Shown here: in pieces, positions 32,025 to 39,320 of the stretch
Layout of the letters: every line of letters begins with the position of its first letter
How positions within the stretch are numbered: the stretch's first letter is position 1
IMG/VR virus record: IMGVR_UViG_3300020060_000015
Location: 1 to 43,871 of that record
Reading direction: 5' to 3' (one strand)
DNA: 43,871 nucleotides
From: a virus
The notes under the pieces: generated by a model
What the model saw: the letters and a program-made list of their open reading frames with translations, nothing else
What the model was told of the DNA's origin: nothing
Database searches by the model: none
Translations under genes and position numbers: made by a program

Positions 32025-33520
32025 TTCAAATCCGCCCAGGTCTGTCCCACTTTCCCTTCCGACAGCAGGGGCACCTTCATCTTGAAGTACTCCCCCGCCC
32101 TCTTGATCGACTCACAGCCGATCTCTAGTATCTGTTCAGCTATCTCTGGGTCGCATTCGTACACATACTCGTCGTGCATCATGAGGACCCGTCTTGCGTA
32201 GAACTGTCCAACTCTGTAACCAGTATAGCACTGTTCAACTGTAGAATCAAGGATTATTCCGCCTAGCTGGCGGTCCATCCAAGCTGCCGAGAAGTCCATC
32301 ACTACCGAGCCCGTGGACTGGATGAGCAGGTTGACCAGGCTGTGGCGGGCTCTGGACCACACCTTGCGGCCGTCTATACCCACGATGTACTTCTTACCGT
32401 TTGCTTCCCAGTGACAGCCTAGCGCCTCGTCTAGGTCCTTCAGGGGCTTGTTCAGGTCCCAATAGTCTTGGTGTCGCTTCGCTGCTTCCGATTGTGAACA
32501 CTTGATCGTGCCAGCCAGCTTCTTGACGCCGCAGAAGTACCCGAGGGCGTACGTGCCATTCTTGGCAATGCTGCGGTCAATGCCCCAGAGGTCTGCGTTT
32601 TCCTGATGTGGGTCGAAGCCTTCGGAAAGAATCTTTTCAGCGTAAGCGCCCCCGTCGTATGAGTAGGTGAAGTGCCCCTTCAGCCTGTCCTCAAGGCTCG
32701 AAGCATCGAACCCCACCAGCACCTTCCCCGGAGCTGCTTTGAACAGCTCCCGCATCTCCTTCCCTAGTAGGACGTGCTCCTTGTTCTTCGGGATGTTTGC
32801 TACTACAGAATGCTTCTGTCTGAATGTCGGCGTGATACCCGCTGACGCTGCTGACAATCGGCCGTCGAACTCCAAGCGTCTGTTACCAAGCCACCCTTCC
32901 AGCACTGACAGCCGGTTCCGATAGGACAGCCACTTCACCACTTGCTTGATCAGATCGCCCTGCATCGAGAGCAGGTTCGGGCATATCTTCCCGTTCTCCT
33001 GCATCTTTGGTGACGACTTGATCGGCTCCTTCGTCTTCGGATCGCGCAGCGGCTTCCCGTCCTCTCCTCGCTCGAAGTTCCACAGCGTGCTTTCCCAGCC
33101 CTCGGCCACCAGCCAGCTCTTGATGTCGTCCTGGTTCCCCAGCTTCATCGGCATGGTGGCAGGAAGCTCCTTGCCGCCTTCTATGCGGTGGAACGTGCCA
33201 TCTAGCCAAAGAATCTGGTTGTCGTTGCAAGCCTCTACTCCGTGCTTCTGTAGCCATTTTAGGAACACTTCGGAGTAGGAGCCATCCTTCTTAAACGGCC
33301 GTGCTGGGATTGTGTATTGGTGGCGCTCCGCTGATTTCAATTTCCGTGGCGGAAGCTGGGGTTCACACTCTGCTTCCAACCTCGTCTGTTCCTTTCTGAT
33401 GTACTCCGTCAGTTCTCTCGCCTTCTCAATGTCGAACCGCACCCCGCACAACTCCTGAGCTGCCTGCAAATAACTGCACCGATGAGCAAGGCGGAGTGCT
33501 TTGTCCCACGAAATTTCCAT
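32021..33520 (-). CDS. T7-like family A DNA polymerase, polymerase domain only
   Basis: A 499-residue protein matching the polymerase part of T7 gp5. Residues 1-60 correspond to the thumb-side helices after the exonuclease domain. Motif A GFDASSLEDR (D272), motif B with R316, K320 and Tyr324 (RSIAKNGTYALGYFCG), GIDGRKVWSRARHSLVN, motif C MMHDEYVYE (H449, D450, E451) and the C-terminal LSEGKVGQTWADLK all align. The Tyr at the Y526 position of T7 gp5 is kept. The 3'-5' exonuclease domain is absent and is encoded by a separate gene at 35144-35614. ATG 33520 follows the previous stop by 3 nt. Confidence 0.9.
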   Translation of the reverse strand: MEISWDKALRLAHRCSYLQAAQELCGVRFDIEKARELTEYIRKEQTRLEAECEPQLPPRKLKSAERHQYTIPARPFKKDGSYSEVFLKWLQKHGVEACNDNQILWLDGTFHRIEGGKELPATMPMKLGNQDDIKSWLVAEGWESTLWNFERGEDGKPLRDPKTKEPIKSSPKMQENGKICPNLLSMQGDLIKQVVKWLSYRNRLSVLEGWLGNRRLEFDGRLSAASAGITPTFRQKHSVVANIPKNKEHVLLGKEMRELFKAAPGKVLVGFDASSLEDRLKGHFTYSYDGGAYAEKILSEGFDPHQENADLWGIDRSIAKNGTYALGYFCGVKKLAGTIKCSQSEAAKRHQDYWDLNKPLKDLDEALGCHWEANGKKYIVGIDGRKVWSRARHSLVNLLIQSTGSVVMDFSAAWMDRQLGGIILDSTVEQCYTGYRVGQFYARRVLMMHDEYVYECDPEIAEQILEIGCESIKRAGEYFKMKVPLLSEGKVGQTWADLK

Positions 33521-33523
33521 CTT

Positions 33524-33742
33524 CTACGGTTTGAGAGTTGGCAGTGGCATCCAAGCTTCTGCTCGCCAACCATCTTCTATTCCGTGCCAATACCCGTTGC
33601 TCACGCCGCTCCATCTGCAATCTGTGAAACGGCGGTATATGAAATCGTCCTCCCGAGTCCTCCAAGCCTTAGCAAGAATGTCGATCTTTGTGTCTCCGGA
33701 CCCACGCGGGGCCGTGCTCATCGGCTGCCATACACTACTCAT
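33524..33742 (-). CDS. DUF551-like protein
   Basis: A 72-residue protein with the DUF551 signature: WQPMSTAPRGSG at the N-terminus and WRAEAWMPLPTLKP at the C-terminus. Such proteins are common in phage accessory regions and have no known function. It sits between the two polymerase pieces. Compare with the interrupted copy at 42054-42698. Confidence 0.75.
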   Translation of the reverse strand: MSSVWQPMSTAPRGSGDTKIDILAKAWRTREDDFIYRRFTDCRWSGVSNGYWHGIEDGWRAEAWMPLPTLKP

Positions 33743-33965
33743 CCGAAGGAGAATCCAAACGCTGCCTTTCGACTACATCCGCCGCATACGCTCCAATGAC
33801 GTACTTGCAGGGTTTGTCTTTGATGGCTAGCCAGAGGACGTGCTTAAGCTCGTCGTGTGTGAGGTCTTCCAGCATCAGGTCTACGTCTTCTTCCCATGCG
33901 TTTAGAAGATCGAGGGATGCATCATCTTCAAAGGGGGGATCAAGACAAGGCTGTACTTTTAGCAT
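33735..33965 (-). CDS. Hypothetical acidic protein
   Basis: A 76-residue acidic protein from ATG 33965 (MLKVQPCLDPPFEDDASLDL, then WEEDVDLMLEDLTHDELKH). Its leader reads AACAGCGGAGCGACACCCAA, similar to the repeat units of the SSB-like leader. Unknown function. Confidence 0.6.
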   Translation of the reverse strand: MLKVQPCLDPPFEDDASLDLLNAWEEDVDLMLEDLTHDELKHVLWLAIKDKPCKYVIGAYAADVVERQRLDSPSDE

Positions 33966-33984
33966 TTGGGTGTCGCTCCGCTGT

Positions 33985-34155
33985 TTAGAATGGACGAAGG
34001 CAGGAATAGATCGAGCATCCCGCAAGGAAAATCGTGAGCACGCTCAGTGGAACCGAGACTTGATCTTTGAACTTCATGCCCCCTGCCAGAGAGGCCACGA
34101 TTAAGAATGCTCCGGGGACAATGCCCAGCCCCGAGATGAGCTCATCAAGTGTCAC
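33985..34155 (-). CDS. Small two-span membrane protein
   Basis: A 56-residue protein from GTG 34155 (GTGA overlap with the upstream stop). Two hydrophobic segments (LGIVPGAFLIVASLAGG and VSVPLSVLTIFLAGCSIYS) separated by a short basic loop. It has the size of a holin or another small membrane protein but is far from the spanins; function not assigned. Confidence 0.6.
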   Translation of the reverse strand: MTLDELISGLGIVPGAFLIVASLAGGMKFKDQVSVPLSVLTIFLAGCSIYSCLRPF

Positions 34156-34637
34156 TGTGCATCCTCCGCATGAGGCGGAGCCGAAGCCACCAAAACACAC
34201 TCCACTATGTAGACAGTGCGATCAGCCATGAGGTCTCGGAAGTCGTGGAAGTTCTCCTTCGCTTCACTCAGCGCTTCTTCCTTGGTCTTTCTCCACTGAC
34301 CGTAGTCAGAAGAAGACGGCTCCCACCAAGTAAAGCGATATTCTTGGGAGGGATCGGAGGCGTAGGATTCAGCGGATGTATTCGGTAGCTCGCCTGCCGG
34401 CGATGTGTCGCGCCCTTGGCGCTCTTCCTGCGGTCGCTGGACAAGCGCGTCCCGCCAGTGCGGCACCATGACAGCGTCATCGGCTCCGCTGCTCACCACG
34501 AGATACAGCCCATTGCGACGCCACCGCCGCCCAACGTCGTACGCAGTGGGCTTAATGGCGAAGAGCATCTCTGCACCATCCTGGTCTACTGCATACCACT
34601 CAGCCCACGAAGGGGCGCGTTCCCAGATACTGTTCAT
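34152..34637 (-). CDS. Hypothetical protein
   Basis: A 161-residue protein (MNSIWERAPSWAEWYAVDQD start), with an N-terminal WAEWYAVDQDGAEMLFAI region and a C-terminal helical DFRDLMADRTVYIVECVLVA. ATG has AGGAG 6 nt upstream. Unknown family. Confidence 0.6.
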   Translation of the reverse strand: MNSIWERAPSWAEWYAVDQDGAEMLFAIKPTAYDVGRRWRRNGLYLVVSSGADDAVMVPHWRDALVQRPQEERQGRDTSPAGELPNTSAESYASDPSQEYRFTWWEPSSSDYGQWRKTKEEALSEAKENFHDFRDLMADRTVYIVECVLVASAPPHAEDAQ

Positions 34638-34661
34638 CTCTGTCTCCTGTACGTGTACACT

Positions 34662-34671
34662 TGTTGCTTGT
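34662..34671 (-). promoter_or_regulatory. Leader box ACAAGCAACA between divergent genes
   Basis: Exact copy on the minus strand, 24 nt before the ATG at 34637. The 47-nt space between the two divergent starts (34638-34684) also contains the palindrome GTGTACAC (34653-34660) and the AAGGAGGT ribosome binding site of the plus-strand gene. Confidence 0.5.
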
Positions 34672-34684
34672 CTAAGGAGGTCCT

Positions 34685-34900
34685 ATGGACAACTCCCTAC
34701 GTGTCTATCCCGTTGCCACCTACGAGGCTGGCCCCATGCTCCGTCTCGGCCTCTTCTGCCTGCGCTTCCACTACTGGGCTACTCCAGAATCCAAGCCCAC
34801 AGTAGGAAGGCGTTACACCATGACGCCTGCTCAGATGAGAACGCTTGCCAAGCAGATGCTCGAAGACGCAGACATGCTGGAAGCTAGGAAGGCTGGCTAG
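34685..34900 (+). CDS. Small plus-strand protein inside the early module
   Basis: A 71-residue protein preceded by a perfect ribosome binding site (AAGGAGGTCCT before ATG). Sequence: YEAGPMLRLGLFCLRFHYWA, then GRRYTMTPAQMRTLAKQMLE and a helical end, which resembles small bacterial proteins of the BssS-like type with a T-x-A/x-QAR-x-LA helix (tentative). It runs against all surrounding genes, diverging from the gene at 34152 and sharing only the CTAG stop tetranucleotide with the convergent gene at 34897. Separately regulated, possibly a lysogenic or moron gene. Confidence 0.65.
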   Translation: MDNSLRVYPVATYEAGPMLRLGLFCLRFHYWATPESKPTVGRRYTMTPAQMRTLAKQMLEDADMLEARKAG

Positions 34901-35130
34901 CGGCCCTTGGCCCACCACTGCGGAGAACCACGCAGCGCCTGCGAGAGCTGCGCCATGCCGAGGTGCTCGGGGAAGAAGCCGACCTTCTCCTGACGCAGGG
35001 CGTTCCTGTAGACAGCCGCTTGCGGGCCGGTGCTCTGTGCTAGCCAAGTCTTGAGTGTTCGTGCCCACCCAGCCGAAACGGGCTTGAGCTTTTCTTTGCG
35101 TGCAGGCTGTTGCTGGTTGCGGTTGTTCAA
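34897..35130 (-). CDS. Hypothetical basic protein
   Basis: A 77-residue basic protein starting at TTG 35130 with AGGAG 7 nt upstream. Contains KLKPVSAGWARTLKTWLAQS and a C-terminal AQLSQALRGSPQWWAK. Its stop (TAG) overlaps the stop of the opposite plus-strand gene through the palindrome CTAG. Unknown function. Confidence 0.6.
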   Translation of the reverse strand: MNNRNQQQPARKEKLKPVSAGWARTLKTWLAQSTGPQAAVYRNALRQEKVGFFPEHLGMAQLSQALRGSPQWWAKGR

Positions 35131-35143
35131 TTGATGTCTCCTG

Positions 35144-35614
35144 TTAGGTGTTTCGTTGTTCCTTGATCAGCGCCTTGTAGACTTCGTGTGTCAGCAAAAC
35201 GTCGTTCTCGCAATACCGTCGCATGTCGTCGCTATACGCGGTGAAGTCCTTGTGATCGAGCTTCGGAAAGCCCAGTACCTCTCCCCATTTTTCTAGCGAA
35301 TGAGCCCCGCCGTTCCTGTCGGCGTGTTGGTAGCGGCTGAGAACCAAGCAGTCTGTGATCTTCACTGGCCGTCCGTTGAATGTGTCCGGGCCAATTGCGA
35401 AGGGCAGATTCCAAAGTAGCCACAGCACGTAATGGTCGAAGCCGACGCCATTAAAGGAAATCAGATGCGTCCATTGCTCGCTGTCTCTGACAAACTCTTC
35501 TCGTTCCGTGTATGTCTTGATGTTGCCTGTTGCTGTCTCTAGAACGCTTATGCAATGTATCTTTGACGTATAGGGAAGGAGATCATCGGTTTCACAATCC
35601 CAAACTATCTCCAA
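35144..35614 (-). CDS. Stand-alone 3'-5' exonuclease domain of the T7-like polymerase
   Basis: A 156-residue protein equal to the N-terminal exonuclease domain of T7 gp5: Exo I WDCETDD (D6, E8), Exo II FNGVGFDHYVL (D60), the family-specific TDCLVLSRYQHADRNGGAHS and LEKWGEVLGFPKLDHKDF, and Exo III with Tyr134 and D138 (YCENDVLLTHEVY). The TTG start at 35614 is supported by GGAGG 6 nt upstream and lies 23 nt inside the end of the GIY-YIG gene. It ends at the domain boundary; the polymerase domain is a separate gene about 1.6 kb downstream. It probably proofreads as a subunit in trans. Confidence 0.85.
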   Translation of the reverse strand: MEIVWDCETDDLLPYTSKIHCISVLETATGNIKTYTEREEFVRDSEQWTHLISFNGVGFDHYVLWLLWNLPFAIGPDTFNGRPVKITDCLVLSRYQHADRNGGAHSLEKWGEVLGFPKLDHKDFTAYSDDMRRYCENDVLLTHEVYKALIKEQRNT

Positions 35615-36233
35615 GCGCAGCCTCCGCTTTCCGTTTTGACCACCACGCCTTCGAGCGCACGGATTGCTGCGCCTTGAACTCGTCCGTATGTCGCATTCCG
35701 AGGGACGGTTTTTTGCCGGCTCTTGCCACACACAATCTTGCACGATGTTCTGCGGAGAGGCTTTTACCTTTATGGGAGATGGATATCTTCTTCCTACTTT
35801 CTTCGCTCACCTCGTGACCCATACGCTTTGCCGACATCTTTGCTCTCGCCTCTGGCGTCCATTGTTTATGGTTCATCCTGGACTTAGACATACGCTGCAA
35901 TGTCTCGGGAGAATGTTTCCTCCCCAGCATCGGCGAATGAGCAGAAGGACTCACGTTATACCCACGGGCAACGGCCGTGCCCAACTGTGTCAAATGAAAC
36001 TGCTCCCGATCAAGGCGCTCTTCTCTCAAGCATTCTTCTATTACCTCAAAAGCGAACGCCAACTCTCCATATTCGTCCCATGCCTTTTGTAATTTTCTAC
36101 TGTGGTGTTTACATCGCCTGAGCGCAGACAGATGACAACGTTTGCGATGTTCAAAGTTCACTGCTGAGCCTATGTATTTATCGTCATTGACCGTGTTTCT
36201 AATTTGATACACGCAACAAACTGCGGAGACCAT
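35592..36233 (-). CDS. GIY-YIG homing endonuclease with NUMOD3-type motifs
   Basis: A 213-residue protein. The GIY-YIG domain is at the N-terminus: VYQIRNTVNDDKYIGSAV, with the usual GIY and YIG reduced to VYQIR and KYIG, then FEHRKRCHLSALRR (catalytic Arg/His region) and LDREQFHLTQL (catalytic Glu in WE/DREQ). The C-terminal half has NUMOD3-like DNA-binding repeats (GRKHSPETLQRMSKS, later HEVSEESRKKISISHKGKS). It is inserted between the primase-helicase (TAATG overlap) and the exonuclease gene, whose start it overlaps. Confidence 0.85.
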   Translation of the reverse strand: MVSAVCCVYQIRNTVNDDKYIGSAVNFEHRKRCHLSALRRCKHHSRKLQKAWDEYGELAFAFEVIEECLREERLDREQFHLTQLGTAVARGYNVSPSAHSPMLGRKHSPETLQRMSKSRMNHKQWTPEARAKMSAKRMGHEVSEESRKKISISHKGKSLSAEHRARLCVARAGKKPSLGMRHTDEFKAQQSVRSKAWWSKRKAEAALGDSLGL

Positions 36234-37894
36234 TAGTAGTCAACCTCGACCGGCTCCAGCGCCCCCTTGTCTGTGTTGTAGAGAAGATAATCCCCCAGTC
36301 CGATCGTCCCTTCTTCCCTGTTCTTAAAGATGCGTGTTCGAGTCAACGGCCTCGCTGTGTCGTCTGCGGGGTCGGTGATCTGCCGCTCGATGCCGATGAT
36401 GTTTGAAACCAAATGCTCAAGACCTCCGCTACCTCGGCCGTCCTGATAGGTCAGAAGCTCCCAATACGGGTACTTCGTCACGCCAGCCTTGTCACGATCT
36501 CGGGTCTTGCGGTTGATATGGACGACGAGGATTAGGTGGATGTCTGTGTCCTCAACGAACTTCGCCAGCTTCGTCATGAGCTGGTCGATCGCCTTTCGTT
36601 CGTCTTTCTCGTCGCGGCTGGAGATGACGTAGCTCATGTGGTCGAGCACGCCTGTCTTACATCCCTTGACCTTGACGAAGAACGCCAGCTTGTTGAGAAG
36701 AGATTCGTCGGTGAGGAGGGACTTCGCATTCGTCAACAGTTCCAGCCTGCTAAGAAGGTTGGTGTTGGCGTCCTCTACGACCTCGCGGGGAATGATGGTT
36801 GGGTCGCGACGGAAACGATTGAGCGCGACGCCACCGTGAAGCGCGATGATCCCTTGCCGGGTCTTCTTCTTTCCTTCCTCCAAGAAAATGTTGAACACCG
36901 GTTCAGACTGTTTGGTCAGTAAGTCGTACGTGACTTGGCGGCAGGCAGTCGTCTTGCCTGTGCCTGTTGGCGCCAGCAACAGAGTGATCTCTCCGCCTCT
37001 AAGGCCTTGTAGCTTCTTCATCGTGTTCGGGAGAAAATCGATGAACACCCCTTTCTTGTTCGGGATGAGCAACTCTCCGATGTCGTCAACCCTGCCGTTC
37101 TCGACAGCCTCGGGCGAGTAGTCTTTCGCACCCAAGAGACAGCTCCACCAACCCTCAACGTCTCCGGCTTCCAGATACTTGCCAGTATCTTTCCGCTTGA
37201 GCGTCATGATTTTGACTTCGCACTGCGAGACTAGGTGCTCTGCGAGAGCCTTCGTGGTAGCCATGCCCGGGCCGTCGTTGTCCAAGCAGATGACCACGAG
37301 CTTGTGCGAGGTGAAGAACTCCAGCTCCTTGCGAGTAGTGGCGTCCAGCTCGCCGGCTTCATTAGCCCCGTTGGGGAGACTGGCGACGTTGTAGTTCTTC
37401 CCTTTTTGACGCAGCATTTCCCACGCCGACATTGCGTCGATCTCTCCTTCAAACACTAGGAGCATCTTGGCGTTGGGTTTGCACTGCTGGGAACCGAAGA
37501 GGCCCTTGATCTTCCCAACCACGGAGAACTCTTTCGGCAGGCGGCGCTTCTTATACCCGACAATCTCTCCTTCACTGGAGTAGTAGGGGTAGAAGTGGTC
37601 AGTGATTTCCTGAGCTGTCTCTTCATCGACAGCAACGCGCACACCAAATCTACGGCAAGTCTCTTCCGATATGCCGCGATCTTCCAAGGCACGGAATGGG
37701 TACTTCTTGATCGCAGATAGTTCTAGACCGCTGTCATTCTTCATTCTGTTCCGTGTTGTGGGTGTTGCTTGTAGCGGGTAGTACTTGTTGCACTTGTGGC
37801 ACATGCCGCCGCGTTCATCGGCGAACACGTTTAGATTGTCACCAGCCGTGTCCTCTCCCCGCTCAGCACAGCCGGGGCACTGCGTCTTCCGCAC
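36233..37894 (-). CDS. T7 gp4-like primase-helicase
   Basis: A 553-residue bifunctional protein, close to T7 gp4 (566). Zinc-binding domain at residues 6-35 (CPGC and CHKC), TOPRIM primase domain with EGEID (149-153) and LDND (204-207), a linker, then a RecA-like hexameric helicase with Walker A APTGTGKTT (308-316), a Walker B region near GVLDHMSYVI (Asp), and RIFKNREEGTIG near the C-terminus. It unwinds the fork and makes primers. GTG start at 37894. An internal ATG at codon 51 (37744), just behind the zinc finger, could give a helicase-only form as T7 does with gp4B. Confidence 0.9.
   Translation of the reverse strand: MRKTQCPGCAERGEDTAGDNLNVFADERGGMCHKCNKYYPLQATPTTRNRMKNDSGLELSAIKKYPFRALEDRGISEETCRRFGVRVAVDEETAQEITDHFYPYYSSEGEIVGYKKRRLPKEFSVVGKIKGLFGSQQCKPNAKMLLVFEGEIDAMSAWEMLRQKGKNYNVASLPNGANEAGELDATTRKELEFFTSHKLVVICLDNDGPGMATTKALAEHLVSQCEVKIMTLKRKDTGKYLEAGDVEGWWSCLLGAKDYSPEAVENGRVDDIGELLIPNKKGVFIDFLPNTMKKLQGLRGGEITLLLAPTGTGKTTACRQVTYDLLTKQSEPVFNIFLEEGKKKTRQGIIALHGGVALNRFRRDPTIIPREVVEDANTNLLSRLELLTNAKSLLTDESLLNKLAFFVKVKGCKTGVLDHMSYVISSRDEKDERKAIDQLMTKLAKFVEDTDIHLILVVHINRKTRDRDKAGVTKYPYWELLTYQDGRGSGGLEHLVSNIIGIERQITDPADDTARPLTRTRIFKNREEGTIGLGDYLLYNTDKGALEPVEVDY
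37763..37772 (-). promoter_or_regulatory. Leader box ACAAGCAACA inside primase-helicase gene
   Basis: Exact copy located within coding sequence, 18 nt before the internal ATG at 37744, with CGGAA 5 nt before that ATG. Same geometry as boxes before true gene starts. Confidence 0.45.
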
Positions 37895-37897
37895 CCG

Positions 37898-38161
37898 TTA
37901 GACGCCCTGTACGCTTTTGGGTGTCTCTTCGATGTTTATCGCGGGGTTCTGGAAGCCGGCCCAAAACTTGCGAGTGCACCCATCCCAGGCCGAACCGGCG
38001 AGGTCTATATCTATACAGTCGCTATCACCATCACAGTATTGGAAGTGCCCTTCTAACATCTCCAGAAACGTCGGAGAATGGCCGCGCAGAACCTCGACGG
38101 CATAGGCGACACGATCCCAGAATGTTGCTTTGTACGGTGCCTCATCGCTGTTTCTTGTCAC
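37898..38161 (-). CDS. Hypothetical acidic protein
   Basis: An 87-residue acidic protein starting at GTG 38161 (GGAG 8 nt upstream). Contains FLEMLEGHFQYCDGDSDCID, DLAGSAWDGCTRKFWAG, an arrangement with three Cys. Unknown family. Directly precedes the primase-helicase. Confidence 0.6.
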   Translation of the reverse strand: MTRNSDEAPYKATFWDRVAYAVEVLRGHSPTFLEMLEGHFQYCDGDSDCIDIDLAGSAWDGCTRKFWAGFQNPAINIEETPKSVQGV

Positions 38162-38175
38162 GTAGAAGTCTCCAA

Positions 38176-38388
38176 TCAGTGTAACGTTGCACTCGTATGT
38201 TTGACGGCAGTACTGCGACTACACACCGGAACAGTCTCAGTTGCTAAGTCGGTTAGGGCGCTCACAATTAATCGCGCCATCGATTCGGCAGGAGTCGGAC
38301 TGTTCAGGTCTGGAGTGCTGTCGGTCTCGGTCTTGAGTTCTACTTCGCCACTGGCCGTATCTTTAAGTGTGAATGTGAGGGTCGTCAT
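38176..38388 (-). CDS. Hypothetical small protein
   Basis: A 70-residue protein from ATG 38388 (TGATG overlap): beta-rich N-terminus (TTLTFTLKDTASGEVELKT), then a helix (ESMARLIVSALTDLATE). Unknown function. Confidence 0.6.
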   Translation of the reverse strand: MTTLTFTLKDTASGEVELKTETDSTPDLNSPTPAESMARLIVSALTDLATETVPVCSRSTAVKHTSATLH

Positions 38389-38723
38389 CACTCGGCCTTC
38401 TGAATAGCATCGCCGCTTTCTTGCGCGGCTTTAGTCGCCCTGTTCATCCGTCTCTCCCTTCGACTGACCATTGATTGAAGCCGCTCCCTGAACGCACCCG
38501 CAGCACGCGGGGAATAGACAAGAAGCGCCCCTATGATGCTCAGAGCCAACACCTCCAGCCCGAAGCAATACCGGCTATTGAAAGCCGTGGAGTCCTCTTG
38601 CGTAAATCGTGCCAAATCTTCACATCCAGCGGCACTTTCTGTCATCTTTACATCACACACTGTTCCATCTTTGGACAAAGTAGCCGTAGGCTGTCTCACG
38701 TTCAGCGACGGATCAGTAGCCAA
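38388..38723 (-). CDS. Membrane protein
   Basis: A 111-residue protein with one membrane segment (CFGLEVLALSIIGALLVYS, about residues 53-71) and a basic cytoplasmic C-terminus (RERLQSMVSRRERRMNRATK). The N-terminal part has three Cys and may be periplasmic. TTG at 38723 overlaps the upstream stop by 11 nt; a GTG at 38699 is an alternative start. Confidence 0.55.
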   Translation of the reverse strand: MATDPSLNVRQPTATLSKDGTVCDVKMTESAAGCEDLARFTQEDSTAFNSRYCFGLEVLALSIIGALLVYSPRAAGAFRERLQSMVSRRERRMNRATKAAQESGDAIQKAE

Positions 38724-38892
38724 TCACAGATACGAAGGTATCTGCGGCAGAGAGGAAGCTCACGTGATCTTCACGGTGGTCGTTGTAGCCGAGCCGTTCT
38801 TCTTCCGAGGCATTCAGCGACAGCGACACCCCTAAGCCGTAAGCAACAAAGCCTTTGAGATGGGGATTGGTATTGCAGGAGGGGGAGGTCAT
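38713..38892 (-). CDS. Hypothetical small protein
   Basis: A 59-residue protein from ATG 38892 (ATGA overlap with upstream stop), sequence MTSPSCNTNPHLKGFVAYGL, later SLSAADTFVSVIGY. Unknown. Confidence 0.5.
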   Translation of the reverse strand: MTSPSCNTNPHLKGFVAYGLGVSLSLNASEEERLGYNDHREDHVSFLSAADTFVSVIGY

Positions 38893-39170
38893 TCGAGGAC
38901 CTCGCGGAACTTGCGGGGGTAGAGCATCCCAGCATCGCCGGTGTACCAAACGCCGCTATCACCCGGCAGCGCGAACGAGGAAATGAATACTTCACGGGGA
39001 ACGGGCTTGATGCGCCATTCCCACTTGCTGTTTTTGAAGTCTGGAGTGAATGTGTGATCGAAATCTTCCCAGTCCTTCCCGTCATAGCGGAGCTGCAACT
39101 CCGATCCTCGCGAGTAGGCTTCGATTGCAACCTGATTACGGATGACGGTTTTCGCTTCGTCTCTTGTCAT
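38889..39170 (-). CDS. Hypothetical protein
   Basis: A 93-residue protein: KTVIRNQVAIEAYSRGSELQ, then WEDFDHTFTPDFKNSKWEW and RIKPVPREV, an arrangement seen in small phage proteins of unknown role. ATG has AGGAAACGACAC upstream and the recurring leader box 20 nt away. It is the first gene to the left of the attachment site. Confidence 0.6.
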   Translation of the reverse strand: MTRDEAKTVIRNQVAIEAYSRGSELQLRYDGKDWEDFDHTFTPDFKNSKWEWRIKPVPREVFISSFALPGDSGVWYTGDAGMLYPRKFREVLE

Positions 39171-39190
39171 GTGTCGTTTCCTGTATGGGA

Positions 39191-39200
39191 TGTCGCTTGT
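39191..39200 (-). promoter_or_regulatory. Leader box ACAAGCGACA next to attP
   Basis: Copy with G at position 7, 20 nt before the ATG at 39170 and just outside the left arm-like repeat of the attachment site. Confidence 0.4.
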
Positions 39201-39202
39201 TT

Positions 39203-39216
39203 CTTGCTCATCAATT
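39203..39216 (+). repeat. Arm-type repeat, left of attP core
   Basis: CTTGCTCATCAATT, identical to 39405-39418. It lies 104 bp left of the proposed core, a distance suited to an integrase arm site. Confidence 0.5.
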
Positions 39217-39267
39217 TCCCCGCCTGCTCAGTTTCCGCTGCGGTAGACTGGCCCTGTATGGAGCCCG

Positions 39268-39276
39268 ATTGATGAG
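39268..39276 (-). repeat. Inverted arm-type repeat
   Basis: ATTGATGAG on the plus strand; its reverse complement CTCATCAAT equals the inner part of the other arm repeats. Short, so support is moderate. Confidence 0.3.
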
Positions 39277-39320
39277 TACGGATGTCGCTCAAACGTTGAT
39301 GTGACGCCGTTTCTCCCTAA

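Noticed and set aside
31488-32201. 237-codon plus-strand frame over the phosphoesterase
   Set aside because: Antisense to clear phosphoesterase motifs; no start signal.
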